In this document: one piece after another, positions 1-7,921 of the stretch
Layout of the letters: the number at the start of each line of letters is the position of its first letter
Numbering within the stretch: the stretch's first letter is position 1
Source of the DNA: Ruminiclostridium sufflavum DSM 19573
Lineage (GTDB): Bacteria > Bacillota > Clostridia > Acetivibrionales > DSM-1351
DNA length: 64,000 nucleotides
Reading direction: 5' to 3'
Assembly (NCBI RefSeq): GCF_003208175.1
Contig: NZ_QKMR01000004.1
Location: 81,686-145,685 of the forward strand
Program-made: the position numbers and the translations under genes
Notes under the pieces: model-generated
Seen by the model: only the letters and a program-made list of their open reading frames with translations
Told to the model about the DNA's origin: nothing
Database searches by the model: none

Positions 1-97
1 GGTTAGCTTTAAGAAGTCAAGATGCAGTTGGAACAAGCTGCGTACCTCCGCAGGAGCTAAAACTATTTATATGCCGAAATATGGCGCGGAGGTTATT
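1..97 (+). promoter_or_regulatory. Dispersed SD-hairpin leader element (copy A), truncated by window start
   Basis: Leader of the first feoA. It opens with GGTTAGC at 1-7, the tail of an upstream Shine-Dalgarno copy, and ends with the hairpin GCC(73-75)/GGC(83-85) followed by GCGGAGGTTATT and the start codon at 98. In between, ACCTCCGC at 44-51 is the exact reverse complement of GCGGAGGT at 86-93, so an 8-bp helix could hide the ribosome site. The same layout recurs at 46530-46649 and, in weaker form, at 34467-34628 and 49041-49166. Translational control is inferred. Confidence 0.6.
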
Positions 98-316
98 ATG
101 CCTTTAATTTTTGCAAAAGCAGGGGAAGTGAACAGAATAAAAAAAATCGGCGGTAAGGATGAAACTAAGCATTTTCTCAACAATCTAGGATTTGTAGAGG
201 GTGGAGAAATCACAGTTATATCTGAGAACGCAGGGAATCTGATTGTAAATGTTAAGGATACGCGTGTAGCCATAAGCAAGGAAATGGCTAACAGGATTCT
301 CGTATCAGTCAATTAA
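98..316 (+). CDS. feoA: FeoA-domain ferrous iron transport protein
   Basis: Small cytoplasmic protein of 72 residues with an SH3-like FeoA fold, thought to assist the FeoB Fe(II) transporter. The alternating beta pattern and the LGFVEGGEITVI segment at about residues 31-42 are FeoA-like. I chose the ATG at 98 over the in-frame ATG at 71 because GCGGAGGTTATT lies directly before it and the region around 71 belongs to the leader hairpin. It is the first of two feoA genes before feoB. It is more divergent than the second, lacking the usual RLLDMG-type motif, so it may be a specialised paralogue. Confidence 0.85.
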   Translation: MPLIFAKAGEVNRIKKIGGKDETKHFLNNLGFVEGGEITVISENAGNLIVNVKDTRVAISKEMANRILVSVN

Positions 317-478
317 CATATTGATAAACCGGAAATCGATACGGGGCTAATGCCTTTTGAGCGTGGCTTTTTAAATATACAAGGGTTAAAATATGAAAGA
401 CTTGATATACATGCTGTATCGGATGCATTAATTCAATCAGTAATTTATGAATGTGGAAAGGTTGGAAGGAGTAAATTT

Positions 479-706
479 ATGAATACACTCAAGGAAGTCA
501 AAACAGGTCAGACTGTAATTGTGAAAAAGCTGCACGGTGAAGGAGCGACTAAACGCAGAATTATGGATATGGGCATTACGAAAGGCGTAGAAGTAAATAT
601 TCGTAAGGTTGCACCTCTTGGAGATCCTATTGAAGTTAATGTACGAGGTTATGAGCTTTCTATACGCAAGGCTGACGCAGAAATGATCGAAGTTCAGATG
701 GCATAA
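479..706 (+). CDS. feoA: FeoA-domain ferrous iron transport protein
   Basis: 75-residue FeoA protein with the classic core: a GEGATKRRIMDMGI segment, then VAPLGDPIEVNVRGYELSIR, the usual FeoA signature. It should act with FeoB, which starts about 200 bp downstream. The start at 479 has GGAAGGAG upstream; an open frame reaches back to 350 but gives an atypical 43-residue extension with no good ribosome site. The 162 bp between this gene and the first feoA has no clear terminator, so the two are probably co-transcribed. Confidence 0.9.
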   Translation: MNTLKEVKTGQTVIVKKLHGEGATKRRIMDMGITKGVEVNIRKVAPLGDPIEVNVRGYELSIRKADAEMIEVQMA

Positions 707-731
707 GGTTGTGGAGGCTGCTGCCGACAAA

Positions 732-862
732 AAAGGCAATTACTATTGGCTGAAAGCCAGCTTGAAAGCAATATTTAACATTGAAAGACGATTTACATCG
801 TCAGAAGGTGTTAAACTGCAATTGCCTTTGGTAAAAATTGAGGAAATCTCAGTTTTTTATTT
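732..862 (+). ncRNA. Candidate structured RNA plus intrinsic terminator between feoA and feoB
   Basis: Several helices are visible. The closing stem is AAAGGCAATT 732-741 with AATTGCCTTT 820-829 (10 bp). Inside are a hairpin TGGCT 747-751/AGCCA 755-759 and an arm TTTAACA 774-780/TGTTAAA 809-815, which holds an internal loop (781-786 against 803-808) and the tip GACGAT 787-792/ATCGTC 797-802. Directly after comes AAAAATTGAG 833-842 pairing with CTCAGTTTTT 848-857 and a T-run: an intrinsic terminator. The ribosome site AGGAGG and feoB follow. Aptamer-then-terminator is the riboswitch layout, and a metal or iron signal would fit the location. I do not recognise it as a known family. Confidence 0.55.
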
Positions 863-907
863 AAGAATTGGTTAGCATCCACTAACTGAAATAAAGGAGG
901 AAATAAG

Positions 908-3061
908 ATGTTGGTTAAAATTGCACTTGCCGGAAACCCTAACAGCGGTAAGACTACATTGTTTAACGCTTTGACAGGCTCAAACCAGTTTGTTGGTAAT
1001 TGGCCCGGCGTTACTGTTGAAAAAAAAGAAGGAAAATTAAAGAATCATAAGGACGTAATTATTACAGACTTACCCGGAATATACTCACTTTCACCGTACA
1101 CGCTCGAGGAAGTGGTTGCAAGAAATTATTTAATAAATGAACGTCCGGATGCGATTCTTAATATTATTGACGGTACAAATCTGGAACGTAATTTATATTT
1201 GACAACACAGCTTATCGAATTGGGAATTCCTGTTGTGGTTGCCGTGAACATGATGGATGTCGTCAATAAAAACGGAGATAAGATTAATATTAAACAGCTT
1301 TCCAAGGTACTTGGGTGCGAGGTTGTTGAGATTTCCGCATTAAAATCAACGGGTATTGCAGAAGCAGCGCAAGCAGCACTTAAAGCTGCAAGAGAGAAAA
1401 AGGAGGTAGTTCCTCAGCACAGCTTCAGCGGAAGTGTGGAGCATACCATTGCCCACATTGAGGAGGCTGTTCTTCATGATTTGCCAGAACAGCAGCAGCG
1501 TTGGTATGCAATAAAGCTGTTTGAACGTGACGAAAAGATAATTGAAAAATTAAAAATAGATGTAAAAACACTTTCTCACATTGAACAGGATATCGCAAAA
1601 TGTGAAAGTGAGCTGGACGATGATGCGGAAAGCATTATCACAAATGAAAGATATTCATATATTGCATCTGTTATAGGCAGCTGTTATACAAAAATAAGCA
1701 AGGGAAAGCTGACTACTACTGATAAGATAGATAGAATTGTAACGAATCGTTGGCTGGCGCTTCCGATTTTTGCCGTTATAATGTTCCTTGTGTATTATGT
1801 TTCAGTAACAACAGTAGGTGCGTTTCTGACAGATTGGACCAATGATGTTTTATTCGCAGAATGGGTCGCTCCTGCGGCAGCTGCCGGACTTGAGGCAATC
1901 GGCTGTGCGGCGTGGCTGCAAGGGCTGATTGTTGATGGTATTATCGGCGGTGTTGGTGCCGTATTGGGATTTGTGCCGCAGATGCTGGTATTGTTCCTTT
2001 TGCTTGCTTTCCTTGAAGCCTGTGGATACATGGCTCGTATTGCGTTTATTATGGACAGGATTTTCCGGAAATTCGGACTTTCAGGCAAGTCATTTATTCC
2101 GATGCTTATTGGAAGCGGCTGCGGTGTTCCGGGGATAATGGCATCCAGAACCATAGAAAATGACCGTGACCGTAAAATGACCATTATAACTACTACATTT
2201 ATTCCTTGCGGAGCAAAGCTTCCTATTATTGCTCTTATTGCGGGGGCGTTGTTTGACGGGGCGTCATGGGTTGCACCAAGTGCATACTTTGTTGGTGTTG
2301 CAGCTATTATTATATCTGGTATTATACTCAAGAAGACAAAGATATTCAGCGGGAATCCAGCACCGTTTGTTATGGAGCTTCCTGCATATCATATGCCTAC
2401 ACTCGGTAATTTGCTTCGTTCAATGTGGGAGCGCGGCTGGTCCTTTATTAAAAAGGCGGGAACAATTATACTGCTTTCAACAATAGTAATTTGGTTTGCA
2501 TCCAATTTTGGAATAGTGGACGGAAAATTTGCAATGGTTGAGGATTTAGGCCAAGGCTTCCTTGCTTCTATCGGCAGCTTGATTGCTCCGGTGTTTGCTC
2601 CTCTTGGCTTCGGAAACTGGCAGGCAGCAGTAGCTGCGATTACAGGACTGGTTGCAAAGGAGAATGTTGTAGGAACCTTCGGTGTTTTATTCGGATTTGC
2701 TGAAGTTGCGGAAGACGGTTCGGAAATATGGGGTACTCTTGCTGCAAGCTTTACGGCGATTTCAGCATATGCCTTTCTGGTATTCAACCTCATTTGTGCA
2801 CCTTGCTTCGCAGCGATAGGCGCAATCAAGCGAGAGATGAATTCAGCTAAATGGACCTGGTTTGCAATTGGATATCAAACGGTGTTTGCGTATGCACTTT
2901 CTCTTTGTGTATATCAAATAGGTACTTTGATTATTGATGGGACATTCGGCATTGGAACGGTTGTTGCATTTGTAATTGTTGCTTTATTGCTGTTTGCATT
3001 ATTTAAACCATATAAGCAGAGCATTTCACTTAAAACGAAGGGAGTTCCACAGGGTATGTAA
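908..3061 (+). CDS. feoB: Ferrous iron transporter FeoB (module 1)
   Basis: 717-residue inner-membrane Fe(II) importer with an N-terminal GTPase. G1 GNPNSGKTT is at residues 9-17, G3 DLPG at 54-57 and G4 NMMD at 114-117. A helical GDI-like spacer follows to about residue 270, then the polytopic membrane domain with its two Gate segments, including the conserved MLIGSGCGVPGIMASRT and FIPCGAKLPI stretches with their Cys residues. ATAAAGGAGG lies 7 bp before the ATG. It sits behind the putative RNA switch, so FeoB may be adjusted separately from FeoA. It is clearly diverged from the second feoB of the window. Confidence 0.97.
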   Translation: MLVKIALAGNPNSGKTTLFNALTGSNQFVGNWPGVTVEKKEGKLKNHKDVIITDLPGIYSLSPYTLEEVVARNYLINERPDAILNIIDGTNLERNLYLTTQLIELGIPVVVAVNMMDVVNKNGDKINIKQLSKVLGCEVVEISALKSTGIAEAAQAALKAAREKKEVVPQHSFSGSVEHTIAHIEEAVLHDLPEQQQRWYAIKLFERDEKIIEKLKIDVKTLSHIEQDIAKCESELDDDAESIITNERYSYIASVIGSCYTKISKGKLTTTDKIDRIVTNRWLALPIFAVIMFLVYYVSVTTVGAFLTDWTNDVLFAEWVAPAAAAGLEAIGCAAWLQGLIVDGIIGGVGAVLGFVPQMLVLFLLLAFLEACGYMARIAFIMDRIFRKFGLSGKSFIPMLIGSGCGVPGIMASRTIENDRDRKMTIITTTFIPCGAKLPIIALIAGALFDGASWVAPSAYFVGVAAIIISGIILKKTKIFSGNPAPFVMELPAYHMPTLGNLLRSMWERGWSFIKKAGTIILLSTIVIWFASNFGIVDGKFAMVEDLGQGFLASIGSLIAPVFAPLGFGNWQAAVAAITGLVAKENVVGTFGVLFGFAEVAEDGSEIWGTLAASFTAISAYAFLVFNLICAPCFAAIGAIKREMNSAKWTWFAIGYQTVFAYALSLCVYQIGTLIIDGTFGIGTVVAFVIVALLLFALFKPYKQSISLKTKGVPQGM

Positions 3062-3074
3062 AGGAGGGATAAGC

Positions 3075-3245
3075 ATGTTGGCATTTTTAAAAGATAATTT
3101 ATCAACTATCATTATAAGTGCAGTAGTTTTAGCAGTTGTAATCCTTATTATTATTAATATGAGAAAAGACAAAAAGGCAGGTAAGGCGTGTTCCTGCGGA
3201 AGTGAATGCGGCAGCTGCCCGGGTTCATCAGTGTGTCATAAGTGA
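3075..3245 (+). CDS. FeoB-associated Cys-rich membrane protein
   Basis: 56 residues: a single transmembrane helix at about residues 8-28, a basic KDKK turn, then a C-terminal tail with CSCGSECGSC and a final CHK. This fits the small FeoB-associated Cys-rich proteins found next to feoB in Firmicutes, which are suspected to bind iron or partner with FeoB; direct biochemistry is scarce. It starts 13 bp after feoB with AAGGAGGG 5 bp upstream of the ATG, so it is co-translated. A counterpart with a different tail follows the second feoB. Confidence 0.88.
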   Translation: MLAFLKDNLSTIIISAVVLAVVILIIINMRKDKKAGKACSCGSECGSCPGSSVCHK

Positions 3246-3302
3246 GCTGCGGCATATGAAAACTAAACAAAAGCAAAATAGTTTTAATTAATATCAGATA
3301 TA

Positions 3303-3331
3303 TTGACAATAACAGTAAGCCAGCATATACT
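3303..3331 (+). promoter_or_regulatory. Sigma-A promoter for second feo module
   Basis: TTGACA at 3303-3308, a 17-bp spacer and TATACT at 3326-3331. The -10 box lies inside the left arm of the terminator hairpin at 3319-3366, so initiation near 3338 would start in the loop and the new transcript would lack the left arm. Confidence 0.75.
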
Positions 3332-3366
3332 AACTCGTGTAGTTAGTATGCGCTGGCCGCTTTTTT
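3319..3366 (+). terminator. Intrinsic terminator after feo module 1
   Basis: Long stem: GCCAGC plus ATATACTAACT at 3319-3335, loop CGTGT, then AGTTAGTATG plus CGCTGGC at 3341-3357, followed by CGCTTTTTT. It should stop transcripts from the first feo module while sparing transcripts that start at the overlapping promoter. Confidence 0.82.
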
Positions 3367-3401
3367 CGGTTTGGTTGCACTTCCAGGAGAGGCGGCAATA
3401 T

Positions 3402-3641
3402 ATGAAGCTGAGTAATTTGCCTATAGGCAGAAATGCTGTTATTACAAAGGTCGGCGGAGAAGGAGCTTTACGCTGCAGGCTTTTAGATATGGGAATTATA
3501 CCCAAAACAAGAATAGTAATCAGATCTGTTGCACCATTAGGTGATCCTATAGAAATAAGAATAAGAGACTACACCCTTACCTTACGGATGGAGGATGCGG
3601 AAAAAATAGAAGTTGATCCGATAGAGGGGGAAGCCTTATGA
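3402..3641 (+). CDS. feoA: FeoA-domain protein (module 2)
   Basis: 79-residue FeoA protein with the full family core, GEGALRCRLLDMGI followed by VAPLGDPIEIRIRDYTLTLR. GGAGAGGCGG lies upstream of the ATG at 3402; a longer frame open from 3303 would run through the promoter and terminator and is rejected. Its end overlaps the feoB start by 4 bp (ATGA), indicating translational coupling. It resembles the second feoA of module 1 more than the first. Confidence 0.93.
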   Translation: MKLSNLPIGRNAVITKVGGEGALRCRLLDMGIIPKTRIVIRSVAPLGDPIEIRIRDYTLTLRMEDAEKIEVDPIEGEAL

Positions 3642-5650
3642 TATTTGCCCTTGTCGGTAATCAAAACTGCGGTAAAACAACTCTGTTTAATCAGTTGACC
3701 GGTTCAAATCAGCATGTGGGTAATTTTCCGGGTGTGACTGTCGATCAGAAGATAGGAGAGATACGTTCTGTAAAAAACTGCTCTGTGGTGGACTTGCCCG
3801 GAATATACTCCATTCGTCCATATACAAACGAAGAAATCATAACACGTAATTTTATTTTGGAAAACAAGCCTGACGGTATGATAAACATAATAGATGCTAC
3901 GAATATCGAACGCAATCTTTATCTGACATTACAGCTTATTGAGATGAATATTCCAATGGTGCTGGCTTTTAATATGATGGATGAGGTGCGCGGAAACGGA
4001 GGAACAATTAATATTGCCGGAATGTCTCAGGACTTGGGTATACCGATTGTTCCTATAAGTGCAGCAAAAAATGAGGGTATCGATGAATTAATTGATAAAA
4101 TGCTAAGTACAGCAAAGAATAGGGTATACCCGAAAAAAGTTGATTTTTGCGGGGCGGGGCCTGTTCACAGATGTATCCACGCCATATCACATATTATTGA
4201 GGATCACGCGGATAACTGTGGTATGTCGTCACGATTTGCAGCAACTAAGATTATTGAGGGCGATGAAGACATAATATCAAGGCTGGAGTTGAATCAAAAC
4301 GAGCTGGACACCATAGAGCACAGTGTAATTGAAATGGAGACCAATCACGATATGGACAGAAACGCCGCACTTGCGGATATGAGGTATACTTTTATTGAAA
4401 GGATATGCGCAAGGTCGGTTGTCAAGTGTAAGGAGAGCAAGGAGCACCTGAGAAGTGTAAAAATCGATAATATTTTAACCGGTAAATATTTGGCAATTCC
4501 TATATTTTTGGGGATTATGTTTTCTATCTTCTGGCTGACCTTCAGTATTATAGGTGCTTATCTCAGTGACCTTCTGGCAATGGGAATTACAGGACTGTCA
4601 GATCTGGCAGATACGGGACTGACTATATACGGGATAAATCCTGTGGTACATGGGCTCCTGATTGATGGCGTTTTTGCGGGAGTCGGCAGTGTGTTAAGCT
4701 TTTTGCCGATTATAGTAACACTGTTTTTCTTTCTTTCTATTCTTGAGGATACCGGATATATGGCAAGAGTTGCGTATGTTATGGATAAGCTTATGCGCAA
4801 AATAGGCCTGTCAGGCCGCAGCATTGTTCCTATGCTTATAGGCTTCGGCTGTACGGTGCCTGCTGTAATGGCAACCCGTACCTTGTCATCGGAAAGGGAT
4901 CGAAAGATGACAATACTGCTTACCCCTTTTATGAGCTGCTCTGCAAAAATTCCCATTTATGCGTTATTCACAGCTGCATTTTTTACTGAATATCAGGCAA
5001 TAGTAATGATAGGCCTTTATATTGCGGGGATTGCTGCCGGTATTATAGCGGCTCTGATTTCCAGAAGAACTTTTCTTCACGGGAATCCTGTTCCTTTTGT
5101 CATGGAGCTTCCAAATTATAGATTTCCATCTTTCAAGAGTGTTATTATTCTGATGTGGGAAAAGGCAAGGGACTTTTTAGTAAAAGCGTTTACAGTCATA
5201 TTTGTGGCATCTGTAATTATATGGTTCCTGCAAACCTTTGACAGCAGGCTGAATGTTGTAGCAAACAGCACAGACAGCTTGCTCGCGGTGATTGGAAAAT
5301 TTATTTCACCGGTATTTGAGCCTCTGGGCTTTGATGACTGGAGGGTATCCACAGCATTGATTACCGGATTTACCGCAAAGGAAGCTGTTGTTAGTACAAT
5401 GGGAGTTTTGACAGGTACTGCAGCCGCTGAACTAAGTACAACTCTTAGCTCCCTTTTTACACCAGTGACAGCCTTGAGCTTTCTGGTGTTTACATTGCTG
5501 TACACGCCTTGTGTTGCCGCAGTTGCCGCCATAAGAAGGGAATTAAATTCGGGGATACAGACTATTGCCGTTGTAATAGCGCAATGCGGCATAGCGTGGG
5601 TAGTGGCTTTCTTGCTTTATCAATTATGCAGCCTTGTAAATCTTACATAA
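3638..5650 (+). CDS. feoB: Ferrous iron transporter FeoB (module 2)
   Basis: 670-residue Fe(II) importer. GTPase motifs are G1 GNQNCGKTT at residues 7-15, G3 DLPG at 52-55 and an NMMD G4 motif. The membrane domain carries MLIGFGCTVPAVMATRT and FMSCSAKIPI. It is about 47 residues shorter than FeoB1 and differs in both Gate motifs (FGCTVP against SGCGVP, MSCSAK against IPCGAK), which suggests different kinetics or metal preference. It has its own promoter at 3303. Confidence 0.97.
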   Translation: MIFALVGNQNCGKTTLFNQLTGSNQHVGNFPGVTVDQKIGEIRSVKNCSVVDLPGIYSIRPYTNEEIITRNFILENKPDGMINIIDATNIERNLYLTLQLIEMNIPMVLAFNMMDEVRGNGGTINIAGMSQDLGIPIVPISAAKNEGIDELIDKMLSTAKNRVYPKKVDFCGAGPVHRCIHAISHIIEDHADNCGMSSRFAATKIIEGDEDIISRLELNQNELDTIEHSVIEMETNHDMDRNAALADMRYTFIERICARSVVKCKESKEHLRSVKIDNILTGKYLAIPIFLGIMFSIFWLTFSIIGAYLSDLLAMGITGLSDLADTGLTIYGINPVVHGLLIDGVFAGVGSVLSFLPIIVTLFFFLSILEDTGYMARVAYVMDKLMRKIGLSGRSIVPMLIGFGCTVPAVMATRTLSSERDRKMTILLTPFMSCSAKIPIYALFTAAFFTEYQAIVMIGLYIAGIAAGIIAALISRRTFLHGNPVPFVMELPNYRFPSFKSVIILMWEKARDFLVKAFTVIFVASVIIWFLQTFDSRLNVVANSTDSLLAVIGKFISPVFEPLGFDDWRVSTALITGFTAKEAVVSTMGVLTGTAAAELSTTLSSLFTPVTALSFLVFTLLYTPCVAAVAAIRRELNSGIQTIAVVIAQCGIAWVVAFLLYQLCSLVNLT

Positions 5651-5686
5651 TTTTATTGTTACGGAGACTCGGAGTGGAGGCTAAAT

Positions 5687-5863
5687 ATGAAATTATTGGA
5701 TTATATCATCGTTTCGATGGTTTCAATATGGTTTGTTGCGGCGGTATGGTTTTTAGTGCGGGCAAAAAGGAAGGGCAGAAGTATATGCTGCGGCAGGAGC
5801 TGTGGTTCTTGTACGGAAGGCTGTGAGAAGTGTAAAAAGGATTCAGAAGAGAATAAGTCTTAA
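5687..5863 (+). CDS. FeoB-associated Cys-rich membrane protein (module 2)
   Basis: 58 residues: one transmembrane helix at about 5-24, a basic RAKRKGR turn, then the Cys-rich tail ICCGRSCGSCTEGCEKC with seven cysteines, ending in a charged KKDSEENKS. The Shine-Dalgarno GGAGTGGAGG starts the gene 36 bp after feoB2 and belongs to the hairpin-plus-GGAGG family seen elsewhere in the window. Its role is presumably the same as that of the 3075-3245 protein, probably metal handling at FeoB. It is easily missed because of its length. Confidence 0.8.
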   Translation: MKLLDYIIVSMVSIWFVAAVWFLVRAKRKGRSICCGRSCGSCTEGCEKCKKDSEENKS

Positions 5864-5937
5864 AATAAGGAATATAAATGATAATAAAAATAAAGCTGTA
5901 GAAATAATATATAATAGTGGAAAAATTAAGGTAAGCA

Positions 5938-5994
5938 TTGACATGCTACAGAAAATAAATCATAATACAGTTATGGGCAAATGCACATAACTGT
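5938..5994 (+). promoter_or_regulatory. Possible promoter overlapping a hairpin downstream of feo module 2
   Basis: TTGACA 5938-5943, 17 bp, CATAAT 5961-5966. The stem ACAGTTATG 5967-5975/CATAACTGT 5986-5994 follows directly; it lacks a T-run, so it is a weak terminator at best. The arrangement echoes the promoter/hairpin overlap at 3303-3366. The rest of the 5864-6185 gap is AT-rich; I do not believe the short frame at 5802-5990. Confidence 0.4.
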
Positions 5995-6106
5995 GCTTTG
6001 AATATAGAAAGCAAGAGAAAAATACTGTTTAAATATAGGAGCAGGGTGCTTTAAGAAAAGCCATTAAGAATTATCTTGACGGGAAATGCTTTATAAATTA
6101 TCAAAA

Positions 6107-6135
6107 TTGACAAAAAGAGATACTCAAAATATACT
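6107..6135 (+). promoter_or_regulatory. Sigma-A promoter for the MerR/Mrp gene group
   Basis: TTGACA at 6107-6112, 17-bp spacer, TATACT at 6130-6135, about 50 bp before the MerR gene. A weaker TTGACG lies at 6075. Confidence 0.75.
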
Positions 6136-6185
6136 TGAAATTGTGTTACTGATTTTGTATCCAAGATAAATCCGGAGCTGAGATT

Positions 6186-6602
6186 ATGTTTGATGAAGAT
6201 GAAAGCTTGTACACCATAGGAACAGTAGCGAAATTAATTGAAGAACATCCAGAAACCCTCAGAGTATGGGAGCGTAATGATCTTTTGCGGCCTGACAGGG
6301 AAGGATATCAGAGAAAATATTCAAACAATGATTTGAAAAGACTAAGATTTATAAAATATCTTATGAATGAAAAGAGGTTGAATATTGCTGGGGTAAAGCA
6401 ATTGACCTCTATGTATTCCTGCTGGTACAAGAGAAATTGCAGCGGCGGGGCAGGTAAGAACAGCCCGGTTCAGGTAAATGAGTCAAAACCGTGCTGGAAG
6501 CTGGAAGGAACCTTTTGCCTTGTGGCAAGTGACAAGGCTGAAATGTGCAATTCCTGTGATATGCTTAGAAACTGTACGGGATGTACAAAATGCAAAGAAT
6601 AA
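6186..6602 (+). CDS. MerR-family regulator with Cys-rich C-terminus
   Basis: 138 residues. A winged-helix MerR DNA-binding domain occupies about residues 8-75 (YTIGTVAKLI, then TLRVWERNDLLRP with the family's WE and a YSNNDLKRLRFIKYL helix). Instead of a long coiled coil the remainder is Cys-rich: single cysteines near positions 78 and 83 and a tail with CNSCDML, CTGC and CKE. This suggests a metal or Fe-S sensing module. It is first in the group that encodes Fe-S-type ATPases and probably controls that group and itself; the ligand is unknown. Confidence 0.85.
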   Translation: MFDEDESLYTIGTVAKLIEEHPETLRVWERNDLLRPDREGYQRKYSNNDLKRLRFIKYLMNEKRLNIAGVKQLTSMYSCWYKRNCSGGAGKNSPVQVNESKPCWKLEGTFCLVASDKAEMCNSCDMLRNCTGCTKCKE

Positions 6603-6683
6603 ATAAAGCAGTAAAATTTTTTGAAAATAACTTCAATAAAATTATTGAAGAAATATAAAAAATATTAGTTAGGGGATGTGAAG

Positions 6684-7538
6684 ATGAGTGATTGCAGCTG
6701 CAATTGTGACAGCACAGAATGCAAAGGAGAAGGCGGGAGCTGCGGAAGCAAGCCTGAGAGCTTTATTGAAAAGACACATGAGCTGAACAACATCAAAAGA
6801 GTAATAGGTGTAGTAAGCGGAAAAGGCGGTGTAGGAAAGTCTCTTGTTACAGCGGCACTTTCTGTTCTGATGAGAAGAAAGGGGTATGAGGTCGGTATTC
6901 TTGATGCAGATATTACAGGTCCGTCAATACCTAAAATGTTTGGCATTAAAAAGAAGGCTCAGGGCTGTGAGTTTGGATTATATCCGGAGTATACCTGTAA
7001 CAACAGCAAGGTTATGTCTGTTAATCTCCTGCTTGAGAAGGAGGATACTCCTGTAATTTGGAGAGGTCCTGTTATTGCGGGAACTGTAAAGCAATTCTGG
7101 ACTGATGTTATATGGGGTGAGGTTGACTACCTTTTTCTTGATATGCCGCCGGGAACAGGAGATGTTCCTCTGACTGTATTTCAGTCAATACCCTTGGATG
7201 GGATAGTAATTGTAACATCACCGCAGGATTTGGTTTCACTTATTGTAAAGAAGGCTTTTAACATGGCTAAGACAATGAATATACCTGTACTTGGCATTAT
7301 CGAAAATATGAGCTGGCTAAAATGTCCCGGCTGCGGAAAGGACATAAAGCTGTTTGGTGAAAGCAGAATAGATGAAATAGCTTCTGAGCTGGGAATCAAT
7401 GTCCTTGGGAAAATGCCTATAGATCCCGCTGTTGCAGAATTATGTGATAAGGGAGAGATTGAGAAGCTGGAGCATTCATATCTGAACGGTGCAGTTGAAT
7501 ACATAGAAAATTTTATTGACAGCAGTGGTAAAAAATAA
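6684..7538 (+). CDS. Mrp/NBP35-type P-loop ATPase
   Basis: 284-residue member of the Mrp/NBP35 family, cytoplasmic ATPases that carry and transfer Fe-S clusters. The N-terminus is Cys-rich (CSCNCDSTEC, then C further on) as in NBP35 ferredoxin-like tails. The deviant Walker A GKGGVGKS is at about residues 47-54, and the family CPGC motif (WLKCPGCGK) is near 212-220. The ATG at 6684 is preferred over a GTG at 6678 because of spacing from AGGGGATG. It starts the likely operon with the two NifX-like and two ferredoxin ATPase genes. Confidence 0.93.
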   Translation: MSDCSCNCDSTECKGEGGSCGSKPESFIEKTHELNNIKRVIGVVSGKGGVGKSLVTAALSVLMRRKGYEVGILDADITGPSIPKMFGIKKKAQGCEFGLYPEYTCNNSKVMSVNLLLEKEDTPVIWRGPVIAGTVKQFWTDVIWGEVDYLFLDMPPGTGDVPLTVFQSIPLDGIVIVTSPQDLVSLIVKKAFNMAKTMNIPVLGIIENMSWLKCPGCGKDIKLFGESRIDEIASELGINVLGKMPIDPAVAELCDKGEIEKLEHSYLNGAVEYIENFIDSSGKK

Positions 7539-7558
7539 ACAGATTGGAGAGGACACCT

Positions 7559-7921
7559 ATGAAGATTGCAGTTCCGGCTGAGGGAAAGACAATGGAAAGT
7601 AATGTATGTCAATCATTCGGACGTACTTATTACTTTGTAATCGCTGATACGCAAGCCTCTGAATTTGAAGTGATTGACAATGAAGCTGTAAGCAGTGGAG
7701 GAGGTGCTGGAATAAAGGCTGCTCAGGCTATAGCTGACAGCGGTGCGGATGTGGTTGTGACATTTCACTGCGGGCAGAATGCTGCTGATGTTCTGAAAGC
7801 AGCAAGCATAAAAATATTTAAGGCTGTTCCGGGTACTATTGGGGAAATGGTGCAAAAATACAAGGCCGGTGAGCTGAAAGAGCTTTTGGAGATACATGCC
7901 GGCTACCACAAGCACGTATAA
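7559..7921 (+). CDS. NifX/NifB-like Fe-Mo cofactor-type protein
   Basis: 120-residue protein of the dinitrogenase iron-molybdenum cofactor family (NifX, NifY, NafY and the NifB C-terminal domain fold). It shows MKIAVPAEGK at the start, then SFGRTYYFVIAD and a GAGIKAAQAIADSGADVVV segment. Stand-alone members often sit beside MinD-type ferredoxin ATPases in anaerobes. No nitrogenase genes are here, so a general metal-cluster or redox role is more likely. GGAGAGG precedes the ATG at 7559, and the gene lies 20 bp after the Mrp gene. Confidence 0.88.
   Translation: MKIAVPAEGKTMESNVCQSFGRTYYFVIADTQASEFEVIDNEAVSSGGGAGIKAAQAIADSGADVVVTFHCGQNAADVLKAASIKIFKAVPGTIGEMVQKYKAGELKELLEIHAGYHKHV

Noticed and set aside
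350-478. N-terminal extension of the second FeoA
   Set aside because: FeoA proteins are about 75 residues; the good ribosome site is directly before 479.
1795-2331. Long open frame on the minus strand inside feoB1
   Set aside because: Antisense shadow of a conserved membrane protein; Pro/Ile/Ser-rich nonsense composition and no ribosome site. Similar minus-strand frames over feoB2, the ABC permease, ftsH and the permease at 34629 were rejected for the same reason.
5802-5990. 62-codon frame after feoB2
   Set aside because: Overlaps the Cys-rich gene (5687-5863) in another frame, Lys/Asn/Ile-rich translation of AT-rich DNA, and covers a promoter and hairpin.
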